Positions 7,696 to 16,386 of a stretch of 64,000 nt of DNA are shown piece by piece. The notes beneath the pieces are model-generated. The model searched no databases, was not told the origin of the DNA, and was given only the letters and a program-made list of their open reading frames with translations. This DNA is from Pseudomonas sp. ICMP22404 (GTDB lineage Bacteria > Pseudomonadota > Gammaproteobacteria > Pseudomonadales > Pseudomonadaceae). The DNA is taken from contig NZ_VCNG01000009.1 of assembly GCF_006227205.1 (NCBI RefSeq), positions 1-64,000 of the forward strand, given 5' to 3'. The stretch's first letter is position 1, and each line of letters opens with the position of its first letter. The translations under genes and the position numbers were made by a program.

Positions 7696-9054
7696 ATGCC
7701 TGCGACCCGTACCTGGTTAAAAAACCCCCTCGCCATTTTTACTGCCAACGGTCTCGACGCCCGTGGCGGTCTGGTGCTGCAGGATGGCGTCATTGCCGAG
7801 CTGCTGAGCATCGGCCAGCGCCCCGCCCAACCTTGTGACCACGTCTTCGACGCCCGTGAGCATGTAATTCTTCCCGGGCTGATCAATACCCATCACCACT
7901 TCTATCAGACCCTGACCCGAGCCTGGGCACCAGTGGTGAACCAACCGCTGTTCCCGTGGCTGAAAACCCTCTATCCGGTGTGGGCGCGGCTGACGCCGGA
8001 GAAACTCGCCCTGGCGACCAAAGTGGCCTTGGCCGAACTGCTCCTGTCGGGCTGCACCACGGCGGCCGATCACCATTACCTGTTTCCCGAAGGCCTGGAA
8101 GATGCCATCGATGTGCAGGTACAAAGTGTGCGCGAACTGGGCATGCGAGCGATGCTGACCCGCGGCTCCATGAGCCTGGGCGAAGCCGACGGCGGCCTAC
8201 CGCCACAGCAGACCGTGCAGCAAGGCCAGGTGATTCTCGACGATAGCCAGCGGTTGATCGACCGCTACCATGAACGCGGCGACGGTGCGCAGATCCAGAT
8301 AGCCCTGGCGCCCTGCTCGCCGTTTTCGGTCACCCCCGAAATCATGCAGGCCAGCGCCGCGCTGGCAAATCAACTGGACGTCCGCCTGCACACCCACCTG
8401 GCCGAAACCCTCGACGAAGAAGATTTCTGCCTGCAACGCTTCGGCTTGCGCACCGTGGACTACCTGGACAGCGTCGGCTGGCTCGGTCCGCGTACCTGGC
8501 TGGCCCACGGCATTCACTTCAACCCCGAGGAGATCGCCCGCCTCGGCGCTGCCGGCACCGGTATCTGTCATTGCCCAAGCTCCAACATGCGCCTGGCCTC
8601 GGGCATTTGCCCCACCCTCGAACTGACTGCCGCCGGTGCCCCGCTGGGCCTCGGCGTGGACGGCTCGGCCTCCAACGATGCCTCGAACATGATCCTCGAA
8701 ACCCGCCAGGCGCTGTACATCCAACGCCTGCACTATGGCGCGCAAGCGATCACACCGGAACGGGTACTGGGCTGGGCAACTCAGGGCTCGGCAACATTGC
8801 TTGGGCGCAGCGATATCGGCGAGTTGGCAGTCGGCAAACAGGCCGATCTGGCGCTGTTCAAGCTCGATGAGCTGCGCTTCTCCGGCAGCCACGATCCGGT
8901 TTCAGCACTGTTGTTGTGTGGCGCGGATCGAGCGGATCGGGTGATGGTCGCTGGGCAGTGGCGGGTGATCGATGGTCAGATCGAAGGCTTGGATTTGAAG
9001 GGGCTGATTGCCAATCACAGCCAGGCGGCGCGGGAATTGATCGCGGGCGTCTGA
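7696..9054 (+). CDS. 8-oxoguanine deaminase (amidohydrolase superfamily, PA0142 type)
   Basis: A 452-residue metal-dependent amidohydrolase. The metal-binding motif NTHHHF has His66 and His68. HTHLAET, HGIHF and the metal Asp in LGVDGSASND follow in the usual order of ATZ/TRZ-like deaminases. The closest known relative is P. aeruginosa Pa0142, shown to deaminate 8-oxoguanine to urate; older annotations call the family hydroxydechloroatrazine ethylaminohydrolase. Likely role: clearing oxidised guanine and feeding it to the urate pathway. Another purine-base deaminase lies 1.4 kb away at 10439, as in P. aeruginosa. Confidence 0.85.
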   Translation: MPATRTWLKNPLAIFTANGLDARGGLVLQDGVIAELLSIGQRPAQPCDHVFDAREHVILPGLINTHHHFYQTLTRAWAPVVNQPLFPWLKTLYPVWARLTPEKLALATKVALAELLLSGCTTAADHHYLFPEGLEDAIDVQVQSVRELGMRAMLTRGSMSLGEADGGLPPQQTVQQGQVILDDSQRLIDRYHERGDGAQIQIALAPCSPFSVTPEIMQASAALANQLDVRLHTHLAETLDEEDFCLQRFGLRTVDYLDSVGWLGPRTWLAHGIHFNPEEIARLGAAGTGICHCPSSNMRLASGICPTLELTAAGAPLGLGVDGSASNDASNMILETRQALYIQRLHYGAQAITPERVLGWATQGSATLLGRSDIGELAVGKQADLALFKLDELRFSGSHDPVSALLLCGADRADRVMVAGQWRVIDGQIEGLDLKGLIANHSQAARELIAGV

Positions 9055-9062
9055 TCGGATGC

Positions 9063-9129
9063 TATCGCGGGCAAGCCTTGCTCCCACGGGTATCAGGACA
9101 CATCTGTGGAAGCAAGGCTTGCCCGCGAT
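9063..9129. repeat. Inverted repeat, GGGCAAGCCTTGCTCCCAC variant
   Basis: Arms ATCGCGGGCAAGCCTTGC (from about 9064) and its complement (ending at about 9129) form a 67-bp hairpin between the convergent deaminase and antiporter genes. It probably also serves as a transcription barrier. Only a few copies of this variant occur in the window; another is at 56803. Confidence 0.8.
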
Positions 9130-9135
9130 GCGCTT

Positions 9136-10227
9136 CTAAAGGCCGAGCAGCGACAACATGATAAACGTCGCAAACAGCACGAAGTGGGTCATGCCTTCAA
9201 TGGCATTGGTCTCGCCGTCATTGAGATTGATCGCGCTGACGATCAGGGTGATGAAGATCATCACCGTCTGCACCGGCGTCATGGCCATCTGGAAAGGCTG
9301 GCCGGTGTAAAGCGCCATGGCTTCCATCACCGGCACCGTCAGGATCACCGTCGACAGCGACGCCCCCAGCGCGATGTTCACCACCGACTGCATGCGATTG
9401 GCGAGGGCGGCGCGCAGGGCGGTGAGAATTTCCGGTGCCGCGGAGATGGCCGCCACCAGGATGGCCGTGACCACCGGCGGCGCTCCCGAGCCCTCCAGCC
9501 CCAGGTCGATGGCCTTGGACATGACTTCAGCCAGCGCGCCGATCACTACCACGCCAAACACCAGCGCACCGATGGAAAACGCCAGGCTGATGGGCTTCGG
9601 CTCGGTCTCCACCGACTCTTTACGGCGACGTTTTTCCGGATAGCTGTAGCTGAAGAAGTAACTGTGGGGACCCACCTGCATACGCAGGAACAGCGTATAC
9701 AGCACGAGCATCGCGCCAATGGTGAACGCCGAATATTGCTTCCAGTGTTCCTGGGGAATGAACTCCGGCACCACCATCGATACGCCCATGGCGGTGAGGA
9801 TCATCACGCTGTAGCTGCGCGCCGAATCATCGTTGTAGACCTGCTCGCCATGTTTGAGCCCGCCCATCAGCGCGGCAAGCCCGAGAATGCCATTGATGTC
9901 GAGCATCACCGCCGAATAGATCGTATCGCGCACCAGGGTCGGCGATGCTTCGTTGCTCATCATGATCGCCAGGATCACCACCTCGACCAACACTGCCGAC
10001 AGGGTCAGGATCATCGTGCCGTAAGGATCGCCGACTTTTTCCGCCAGCAACTCGGCGTGATGAGCCACGCGCATCGAGGCCGCGACGATGAAGCCAATCA
10101 GCAGCAAGCCACCGACCAACGCCACGACCTGCCCACTGCCCAACAGCCAGTGCTCCAGCGGGTAGGCGACTACGGCGGCGAGCAGGGCCAGCACCAGCAG
10201 CTTTTCTTGCTTGATCAATGTGAACAT
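9136..10227 (-). CDS. chaA: Calcium/cation:proton antiporter, ChaA type
   Basis: A 363-residue inner-membrane exchanger of the CaCA superfamily with about 11 hydrophobic helices. The two alpha repeats are visible: MILTLSAVLVEVVILAIMM in the N half, and APEILTALRAALANRMQS followed by NIALGASLSTV in the C half, each with the conserved acidic residue. It exports Ca2+ (in E. coli also Na+ and K+) in exchange for protons. I take the ATG at 10227; a GTG at 10248 in frame would add 7 residues. It is divergent from the adenine deaminase gene. Confidence 0.85.
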   Translation of the reverse strand: MFTLIKQEKLLVLALLAAVVAYPLEHWLLGSGQVVALVGGLLLIGFIVAASMRVAHHAELLAEKVGDPYGTMILTLSAVLVEVVILAIMMSNEASPTLVRDTIYSAVMLDINGILGLAALMGGLKHGEQVYNDDSARSYSVMILTAMGVSMVVPEFIPQEHWKQYSAFTIGAMLVLYTLFLRMQVGPHSYFFSYSYPEKRRRKESVETEPKPISLAFSIGALVFGVVVIGALAEVMSKAIDLGLEGSGAPPVVTAILVAAISAAPEILTALRAALANRMQSVVNIALGASLSTVILTVPVMEAMALYTGQPFQMAMTPVQTVMIFITLIVSAINLNDGETNAIEGMTHFVLFATFIMLSLLGL

Positions 10228-10438
10228 CACAGGCCTATAACCGTGCACGGGGGTATGACCTACTAGACTGTAGAGGGCCGTGAACGTTTCGTCTGCTGTG
10301 ACGTCCCCTTATGGATCGGCCCAGGGCTCTTCGCGGGCCGGTTCTGCTTCCACAGTGGATCGGCCGGTCAGGTTTTTCCAGACATTGCGGTCAGCCCCTG
10401 TAGAATGCCCACCATCGATTCACTGATGAGAAAAGCAC

Positions 10439-11392
10439 ATGTACGACTGGCTGAACGCCCTGCCCAAGGCAGAACTGCACCTGCACCTGGAAGGTTCGCT
10501 GGAGCCCGAGCTGCTGTTCGCCCTGGCCGAGCGCAACAAAATCGCCCTGCCGTGGAACGACGTCGACACCTTGCGCAAGGCCTACGCCTTCAACAATCTG
10601 CAGGAATTCCTCGACCTGTATTACCAGGGCGCCGACGTGTTGCGCACCTCCCAGGATTTCTACGACCTGACCTGGGCCTACCTGTTGCGTTGCAAGGCGC
10701 AGAACGTGATCCACACCGAACCGTTCTTCGACCCTCAGACTCACACCGACCGCGGCATTGCATTCGAAGTGGTCCTCAACGGCATCGCCGCCGCCCTCAA
10801 GGACGGAGAACAGCAACTGGGCATCACCAGCGGCCTGATCCTGAGCTTCCTGCGCCACCTGAGCGAAGAACAGGCCGAGAAAACCCTCGACCAGGCGCTG
10901 CCGTTCCGCGATGCCTTTGTCGCCGTCGGCCTGGACAGTTCGGAAATGGGCCATCCGCCCAGCAAGTTCCAGCGGGTGTTCGACCGGGCCCGCAACGAAG
11001 GTTTCCTGACCGTCGCCCACGCCGGCGAAGAAGGTCCACCCGAATACATCTGGGAAGCCCTGGACCTGCTGAAGATCCAGCGCATCGATCACGGTGTCCG
11101 GGCCATCGAAGACGAGCGACTGATGCAGCGGATCATCGACGAGCAGATCCCGTTGACGGTATGCCCGTTGTCCAACATCAAGCTGTGCGTGTTCGACGAC
11201 ATGTCGCAGCACAACATCCTCGACATGCTCGAACGCGGTGTGAAGGTGACGGTGAACTCCGACGACCCGGCGTACTTCGGCGGCTACGTCACCGAAAACT
11301 TCCACGCCCTGCACACCCACCTGGGCATGACCCAGGACCAGGCCAAACGCTTGGCCCAGAACAGCCTGGATGCGCGGTTGGTGAAGCCTTAG
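10439..11392 (+). CDS. Adenine deaminase, adenosine-deaminase-like (PA0148 type)
   Basis: A 317-residue TIM-barrel amidohydrolase. The N-terminal zinc motif is KAELHLHLEGSLEPE. VAHAGEEGPPEYIW has the zinc His and catalytic Glu region, IDHGVR the further His, and VNSDDPAYFGGY the paired Asp. Automated annotation usually says adenosine deaminase, but the P. aeruginosa orthologue PA0148 acts on adenine, giving hypoxanthine. The length and the absence of the extended adenosine-binding segments fit that. Probable role: purine-base salvage. Confidence 0.85.
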   Translation: MYDWLNALPKAELHLHLEGSLEPELLFALAERNKIALPWNDVDTLRKAYAFNNLQEFLDLYYQGADVLRTSQDFYDLTWAYLLRCKAQNVIHTEPFFDPQTHTDRGIAFEVVLNGIAAALKDGEQQLGITSGLILSFLRHLSEEQAEKTLDQALPFRDAFVAVGLDSSEMGHPPSKFQRVFDRARNEGFLTVAHAGEEGPPEYIWEALDLLKIQRIDHGVRAIEDERLMQRIIDEQIPLTVCPLSNIKLCVFDDMSQHNILDMLERGVKVTVNSDDPAYFGGYVTENFHALHTHLGMTQDQAKRLAQNSLDARLVKP

Positions 11393-11409
11393 CTTTCATC
11401 AACTATCCC

Positions 11410-11498
11410 TGTGGGAGCGAGCCTGCTCGCGATTTCGGTATGTCAGTGAGACAAGTGTCCACCGACCCACCGCTATCGCGAGCAGGCTCGCTCCCACA
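11410..11498. repeat. Inverted REP doublet (GAGCGAGCCTGCTCGC family)
   Basis: Facing arms are separated by about 45 bp in the gap between the convergent adenine deaminase and MFS genes. The arms match the copies at 7464 and 18430. Confidence 0.9.
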
Positions 11499-11510
11499 AG
11501 GGGATGGTGT

Positions 11511-12890
11511 TTAACCGCCCACGCCTTCGCTCAACTCCTCCAGCGTCTTGCCCCGCGTCTCCATCCCAAACAACCAGACCACGCCAGCCGCCACCGCGAA
11601 GCACAGTGCGCCCAGGCCAAACACGCCGCCTTGCCCGGTGATGGGAAATACCAGCCCGGTCACCAGAGGCCCCAGCAACGAACCGATGCGACCAATCGCC
11701 GAGGCGAAACCCGAACCCGTTGCCCGTGCCGAGGTGGGATACAGCTCCGGTGTGTAGGTGTAGAGCACCGCCCACATGCCGAAGAGGAAAAACTGCATCA
11801 GCAATCCGCTACCGATCAGCAGCCCGACGTTGCCGCCGAACACCGCGCTCTGCCCATATAGAAAGGCCATCGCGCCGCCACCCAACAGGGTGATGACACA
11901 CACCGGCTTACGGCCCCAGCGCTCCACCAGCCAGGCAGCCATCAGGAAACCGGGAATCCCGCCCAGGGAAATCAGCACGGTGTAATAGACCGACTGGGTC
12001 ACGGCAAACCCCGACTGCTGCAACAACGCGCTGAGCCAGGACGTCAGCCCGTAGAAGCCGAGCAAGGCAAAGAACCAGACGCTCCAGATCATCATCGTGC
12101 GTTGGCGATACAACGGCGACCAGATCTGTCCCAGCGCCGAAAAGAACGTGCCCGGCGTAGTCGCCAGCCTCGGCAGGCGAACCGGCTCCGGCAGGTGCTG
12201 GCTTCCCAGCGAGGCCCGGACCTTGTCTTCGATCCGGCGCAGCACGGCATCCGCCTCGTCATTCCTCCCGGCCTGCTCCAGCCAACGCGGTGACTCGGGG
12301 ATAAAGAAACGAATCGCCAGGACAAACACCGCCGGCACCGCCAGGACCAGGAAGATGTCGCGCCAGCCAACCACCGGCAGCAGGAAATACGAGAGCACGC
12401 CCGCCGCGACGAAGCCCAGCGGCCAGAACCCGTCCATCAAGGCGATGTAACGGCCCCGACGCTTGGCCGGGATCAGTTCCGAAAGCATCGACTGGGCAAT
12501 CGGAAACTCCATGCCCATGCCGATACCCAGCAGGATGCGAAACAGCGTCAGTGTCTCGACGTCCTGGGCCGTCGAACACAGATAACTGGCGATCCCCCAC
12601 AGCACGATGCTCCATTGGAACACCGGTTTACGTCCGAACCGATCCGCCAGCATGCCCGACAGCGAAGCGCCCACCACCATGCCGAAAAAGCTGGAGCTGG
12701 CCAGCAAACCTGCCTGGGCCGTGCTCAGGCCAAACTCGGTTTTGATCGAGCCGAGCAGGAACGTCATCATCGCCAGGTCCATGGAGTCGAAGAAGAACGC
12801 CAGGGCGATAATGATGAAGATGACCCGGTGATAGCCGCTGATGGGCAGCCGCTCCAGGCGTTCGGCCGCGCTGTACCCGTGATTGTCCAT
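11511..12890 (-). CDS. MFS transporter, NiaP/aromatic-acid symporter-like
   Basis: A 459-residue major facilitator protein with 12 predicted helices. The loop 2-3 motif is GMLADRFGRKP, with a second copy (WLVERWGRKP) in the C half. FFFDSMDLAMM in the first helix and PESPRWLEQAGR before the central loop recall the sugar/organic-acid-porter group that includes the niacin transporter NiaP. The substrate is not determined. It ends 13 bp from the repeat at 11410 and stands alone, with an ArsR-like regulator gene upstream on the same strand. Confidence 0.82.
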   Translation of the reverse strand: MDNHGYSAAERLERLPISGYHRVIFIIIALAFFFDSMDLAMMTFLLGSIKTEFGLSTAQAGLLASSSFFGMVVGASLSGMLADRFGRKPVFQWSIVLWGIASYLCSTAQDVETLTLFRILLGIGMGMEFPIAQSMLSELIPAKRRGRYIALMDGFWPLGFVAAGVLSYFLLPVVGWRDIFLVLAVPAVFVLAIRFFIPESPRWLEQAGRNDEADAVLRRIEDKVRASLGSQHLPEPVRLPRLATTPGTFFSALGQIWSPLYRQRTMMIWSVWFFALLGFYGLTSWLSALLQQSGFAVTQSVYYTVLISLGGIPGFLMAAWLVERWGRKPVCVITLLGGGAMAFLYGQSAVFGGNVGLLIGSGLLMQFFLFGMWAVLYTYTPELYPTSARATGSGFASAIGRIGSLLGPLVTGLVFPITGQGGVFGLGALCFAVAAGVVWLFGMETRGKTLEELSEGVGG

Positions 12891-12977
12891 GTTGCATCCC
12901 CCCAGTCCGATAGTTTCTCGGGCGAGTGTGCGCGAACCTTGCGGGTGGCTATTGCTGAATGCGACCTGTCGACAGGC

Positions 12978-13712
12978 CTAGAGCGCCATTTCCAATGAAT
13001 CCTGCCGGGCGAATCGATGGATTTCCTGCTGGCCGAGCACGGTTACCTGCAAGGCCCGCGAGTCGTTGGGCAGGTTCAGCCAGCCAGACTGCATGAACAG
13101 TTGCAGCAAGGCAGCCCCCAGCGCGCCCCCCAGGTGCGGGCGGCGCTCGCTCCAATCCGGGCACGCGCAGGCGATGCGGGCATTGCGATGGGCCAGGGCC
13201 TGGATAAACAACCCTCGCCCGGCCAACTGGCTTGCGCCTTTGTGGGTGACGATCACCCGCTGCTCGCATTGTTCGATCCACCCGGCGTCCAACAGGCGCT
13301 GGTACAGATCGGCCGCCAGGGTGCCGCCCAGGTGATCGTCGCAGAGCCGGGCTCGCAACAACGAGGCGGGGGCCGACGGCGCCTTGTTCGATATGACGCC
13401 GCGCTTGAAGACATCCGGAATCTGCCGTGGTGCACTGGCCAGGGTCGCGCTGGCCAGCGCTTCGACAGCCGCGCCGATCTCCGGCGCGGCAAGACGGAAA
13501 AACCGCTTGCGCCCCCTGGCTTCCACTTTCAACAGGCCACCGGCGGACAGGCGTCCCAGATGGGCGCTGGCCGAGGATGGCGACAACCCGGCCAGCAAGG
13601 CCAGTTCTTCAGCCTGCCGGGCCGTGCCGTCCATCAAGGCCCACATCATTGAGCTGCGCTTGGGGTCGGCCAGCAGCGTGGCGATCTGGCTGATGCAAGG
13701 TGCATGTTCCAT
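12978..13712 (-). CDS. ArsR-like winged-helix regulator with C-terminal extension
   Basis: A 244-residue protein. The N-terminal 80 residues are an ArsR-type HTH (LLADPKRSSMMWALMDGTA, then SSASAHLGRLSAGGLL as recognition helix). The remaining 160 residues resemble the ligand or dimer domain of larger helix-turn-helix repressors near MFS genes and contain Cys and His in ARIACACPDWSERRPHLGGA. It lies upstream of the MFS transporter on the same strand, so control of that transporter is plausible but inferred. The 266 bp beyond its start hold no gene that I can support. Confidence 0.75.
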   Translation of the reverse strand: MEHAPCISQIATLLADPKRSSMMWALMDGTARQAEELALLAGLSPSSASAHLGRLSAGGLLKVEARGRKRFFRLAAPEIGAAVEALASATLASAPRQIPDVFKRGVISNKAPSAPASLLRARLCDDHLGGTLAADLYQRLLDAGWIEQCEQRVIVTHKGASQLAGRGLFIQALAHRNARIACACPDWSERRPHLGGALGAALLQLFMQSGWLNLPNDSRALQVTVLGQQEIHRFARQDSLEMAL

Positions 13713-13978
13713 GTATTCACTCCCTGTTGAATCATTCGTCTACTGCTCTTGGGCATAGTCACCCGTCATGAGGCGCCGCCCAAAAGCGGCTCGACCACCG
13801 GAACGGGCGGCATCGATGCATCGACGGGACAGTGGGCTTCAAGCCGGTCTTGCAGCCGTACGCGATGCCGCGCCGATTCAGGCGGCCGCTAGTATAAGCG
13901 TGCAGATCAAGCTTTCCTGTCCTCCGGAAACCTTTGGAGGCGATTGTTCGTGAGGGAAAATTCTCTATTTACCCGCGA

Positions 13979-14908
13979 CTATTGGCCGACTGCCGTCGAG
14001 AGCGGAAATTGCGCCGTCAATTCACCACAACGGGCCTGGAGCATCTCCCGCAACAGCTTGACGGGCTTGCTCAACTGCGCCCGATGAGCGCACAACAGAT
14101 TGAGCGGCGCTCGCTCGCAGTGCAGGTGCGGCAAAAGGATCTTCAAACGTCCGGCCAGCACATCGGTCGACACGTCCATCCACGACTTGTAGGCAATTCC
14201 AGCACCGGCCACTGCCCAGCGCCGCACCACATCGGCATCGTCACTGAAGCGGTCACCGCTGACGGTGAGGCTCACTTCCCGCTTGCCGTCATGAAAGCAC
14301 CAGCGGTCATGAACCCGGGTGCCGAGCATGTACAACAGGCAATTGTGTTGAGTCAGTTGCTCAAGCTGATGGGGTTCTCCATGACGGGCCAGATAATCCG
14401 GCGAGGCACACAGCACCCGACGGTTGTCCGCCGCGACAGGCAAGGCCACCAGGCTCGAATCCTCCGGATCGCCGTAACGCAGCGCGATATCCACCGGCTG
14501 CTTGAACAAGTCGGCAATGCGGTCGCCCAACAACAGCCGCACCGTAAGCCGGGGGTGCTCGCGCTGGAAGTCATCCAGCCAGGGCAGCAGCAGGTTGCGT
14601 CCCAGGTCCGACGGCGCGGACAACTGCAAGACACCGCTGACCTGGTCCTGCCCGCGGGTCAACAGCCGTCGCCCCTCATCCAGACTGCCCAACGCCGCCC
14701 GGGCATATTCGAGAAAGCCTTCCCCCTCGGCGGTCAGGCGCAGACTGCGGGTGGAGCGCGCCAGCAGGCGGGCACCGAGGTGCTGCTCGATCCGTTTCAA
14801 CGCGGCACTGGCCACCGCCGCCGACAGATCCATGACCCTGGCAGCGGCAGAAAGACTGCCCAGATCTGCCGCCCGGACAAACAGCTGCAGGTCATCGAAT
14901 CGAAGCAT
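13979..14908 (-). CDS. LysR-family regulator of the adjacent oxidoreductase
   Basis: A 309-residue LysR regulator. The HTH at about 4-62 (LQLFVRAADLGSLSAAARVM, key residues SLSAAAR and ALKRIEQHLG) is followed by an effector domain of the CrgA/PBP2 group. It is divergent from the zinc-type oxidoreductase gene at 15023 with a 114-bp gap that holds a LysR-like dyad at 14960-14976. It most likely controls that gene and itself. Confidence 0.88.
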   Translation of the reverse strand: MLRFDDLQLFVRAADLGSLSAAARVMDLSAAVASAALKRIEQHLGARLLARSTRSLRLTAEGEGFLEYARAALGSLDEGRRLLTRGQDQVSGVLQLSAPSDLGRNLLLPWLDDFQREHPRLTVRLLLGDRIADLFKQPVDIALRYGDPEDSSLVALPVAADNRRVLCASPDYLARHGEPHQLEQLTQHNCLLYMLGTRVHDRWCFHDGKREVSLTVSGDRFSDDADVVRRWAVAGAGIAYKSWMDVSTDVLAGRLKILLPHLHCERAPLNLLCAHRAQLSKPVKLLREMLQARCGELTAQFPLSTAVGQ

Positions 14909-14959
14909 GGCGACTCCATTAACAAAAAAATATTGAAAGAGCCTGTTCTTTTAGCGGGT

Positions 14960-14976
14960 TTTATCGCGGTGATAAA
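14960..14976. promoter_or_regulatory. LysR-type operator dyad
   Basis: A perfect TTTATC-GCGGT-GATAAA dyad of the T-N11-A form lies in the divergent gap between the LysR gene and the oxidoreductase gene. It is the obvious candidate binding site for the LysR protein. Confidence 0.6.
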
Positions 14977-15022
14977 TAGCTAAACATGGATGCCATCGAA
15001 CTCACCTCACGGAGCCCGTTTC

Positions 15023-16036
15023 ATGAAAGCCATCGCCTACTACCACTCCTTGCCGATCACCGACCCGCAATCGCTGCAGGATGTCGAATTACCGGAGCCC
15101 GTCGCCGGTCCGCGCGACCTGTTGGTAGAAGTCAAAGCCATTTCGGTCAACCCGGTAGACACCAAGGTCCGTCAGAACGTCCAGCCCGAAGGCGGCGCAG
15201 CCAAAGTGCTGGGTTGGGACGTGGCCGGCGTGGTCAAGGCAGTGGGCAGCGAAGTCTCCCTGTTCAAGGCCGGTGACAAGGTGTTCTATGCCGGCTCCAT
15301 TGCGCGCGCGGGTGGCAACAGCGAACTGCATGTCGTGGATGAGCGCATTGTCGGCCACATGCCCAAGACCCTCGGTTTCGCCGAAGCGGCCGCATTACCA
15401 CTGACCGCCATTACCGCCTGGGAGCTGTTGTTCGAGCGGCTGCAGATCCAGGAAAGCCAGGACGCTTCGGACCAGAGCCTGTTGATCGTCGGCGCCGCCG
15501 GCGGTGTAGGCTCGATCCTGACCCAATTGGCCAGCCAGCTCACCGCGCTGAAAGTCATCGGCACCGCTTCCCGTCCGCAGACGCAGGATTGGGTGCGAAG
15601 CCTGGGCGCCGACCTGGTGATCGACCACAGCCGACCACTGAGCGTGGTCATGAAGGAAGCAGGCCAGCCCCAGGTCACTCACGTCGCCAGCCTGACCCAG
15701 ACCGACCAGCACCTGGATCAGTTGGTCGAGGCCCTGGCGCCCCAAGGCAAACTGGCACTGATCGATGATCCCAAGTCCCTGGACGTGACCAAGCTCAAGC
15801 GCAAGAGCCTGTCCTTGCATTGGGAGTTCATGTACACCCGCTCGCTGTTCGAGACGGCCGACATGATCGAGCAACACAACCTGCTCAACCGGGTTGCCGA
15901 ACTGATTGACGCCGGCACCTTGAAGACCACCGTTGGCGAGCATTTCGGCACCATCAACGCCGAGAACCTGCGCCGGGCTCACGCGCTGCTGGAAAGTGGG
16001 ACGGCCAAGGGCAAGATCGTGCTCGAAGGTTTCTGA
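15023..16036 (+). CDS. Zinc-type alcohol dehydrogenase-like quinone oxidoreductase
   Basis: A 337-residue medium-chain dehydrogenase/reductase of the ZADH1-like subgroup (NADPH:quinone or enone reductases, usually without catalytic zinc). The N-terminal GroES-like domain has VNPVDTKVRQNV and VLGWDVAGVV; the Rossmann part has VGAAGGVGSI at about 158-168. Zinc-ligand cysteines are absent, which fits reductases of quinones or alkenals. The ATG at 15023 has CGGAG at proper spacing. It is divergent from the LysR regulator. Confidence 0.87.
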   Translation: MKAIAYYHSLPITDPQSLQDVELPEPVAGPRDLLVEVKAISVNPVDTKVRQNVQPEGGAAKVLGWDVAGVVKAVGSEVSLFKAGDKVFYAGSIARAGGNSELHVVDERIVGHMPKTLGFAEAAALPLTAITAWELLFERLQIQESQDASDQSLLIVGAAGGVGSILTQLASQLTALKVIGTASRPQTQDWVRSLGADLVIDHSRPLSVVMKEAGQPQVTHVASLTQTDQHLDQLVEALAPQGKLALIDDPKSLDVTKLKRKSLSLHWEFMYTRSLFETADMIEQHNLLNRVAELIDAGTLKTTVGEHFGTINAENLRRAHALLESGTAKGKIVLEGF

Positions 16037-16063
16037 CCTGGCACTCAGCCTCAAGAGATAGCC

Positions 16064-16093
16064 TGTGGCGAGGGGATTTATCCCCTCGCCACA
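16064..16093. repeat. Short hairpin of the GTGGCGAGGGGATTTATCCC family
   Basis: A perfect 30-bp palindrome (TGTGGCGAGGGGATT and its complement) lies 28 bp after the oxidoreductase stop codon. It is a compact single-hairpin form of the repeat also found at 31425 and 32219. It could act as a transcript 3' end. Confidence 0.75.
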
Positions 16094-16214
16094 ACGGTTA
16101 CTGAAAAAAGATCGGACCGTCAGTCCGAGAGTTGACCATTGTCACAATTGCGATCGCATTCCGGTCTACACTCGAGGCCTTTGCAACGCAATCTTTTACG
16201 TGAGGAGGTCAGCA

Positions 16215-16385
16215 ATGAAGATCCTGATAAAAGAAGTGGCAAAATCCCAATGGCAAGTGCGTCTTGACCAGCACGCCGTCACCTTCCGCACCGAGGCCGA
16301 AGCCAAAGCCTTCGCTACCACGCTGCAAGCGCGCATCCATGCGCCGCACCACTTCCCCGAACAGCAACAACGCGCGGCCTGCTGA
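16215..16385 (+). CDS. Small hypothetical protein
   Basis: A 56-residue basic protein beginning MKILIKEVAKSQWQVRLD and ending in a His/Gln-rich tail (HAPHHFPEQQQRAAC). A very strong Shine-Dalgarno, GAGGAGGT, sits 5 bases before the ATG, which supports real translation. The pattern of a short beta-rich segment followed by an EAEAKAFATTLQ helix resembles DUF2188-like small proteins. No function can be given. It overlaps nothing and abuts the convergent MFS gene. Confidence 0.7.
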   Translation: MKILIKEVAKSQWQVRLDQHAVTFRTEAEAKAFATTLQARIHAPHHFPEQQQRAAC

Positions 16386-16386
16386 A

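Noticed and set aside
13768..13953. 61-codon frame between the ArsR and LysR genes
   Set aside because: No Shine-Dalgarno, Arg/Ala-rich composition and no similarity to a known small protein; treated as non-coding.
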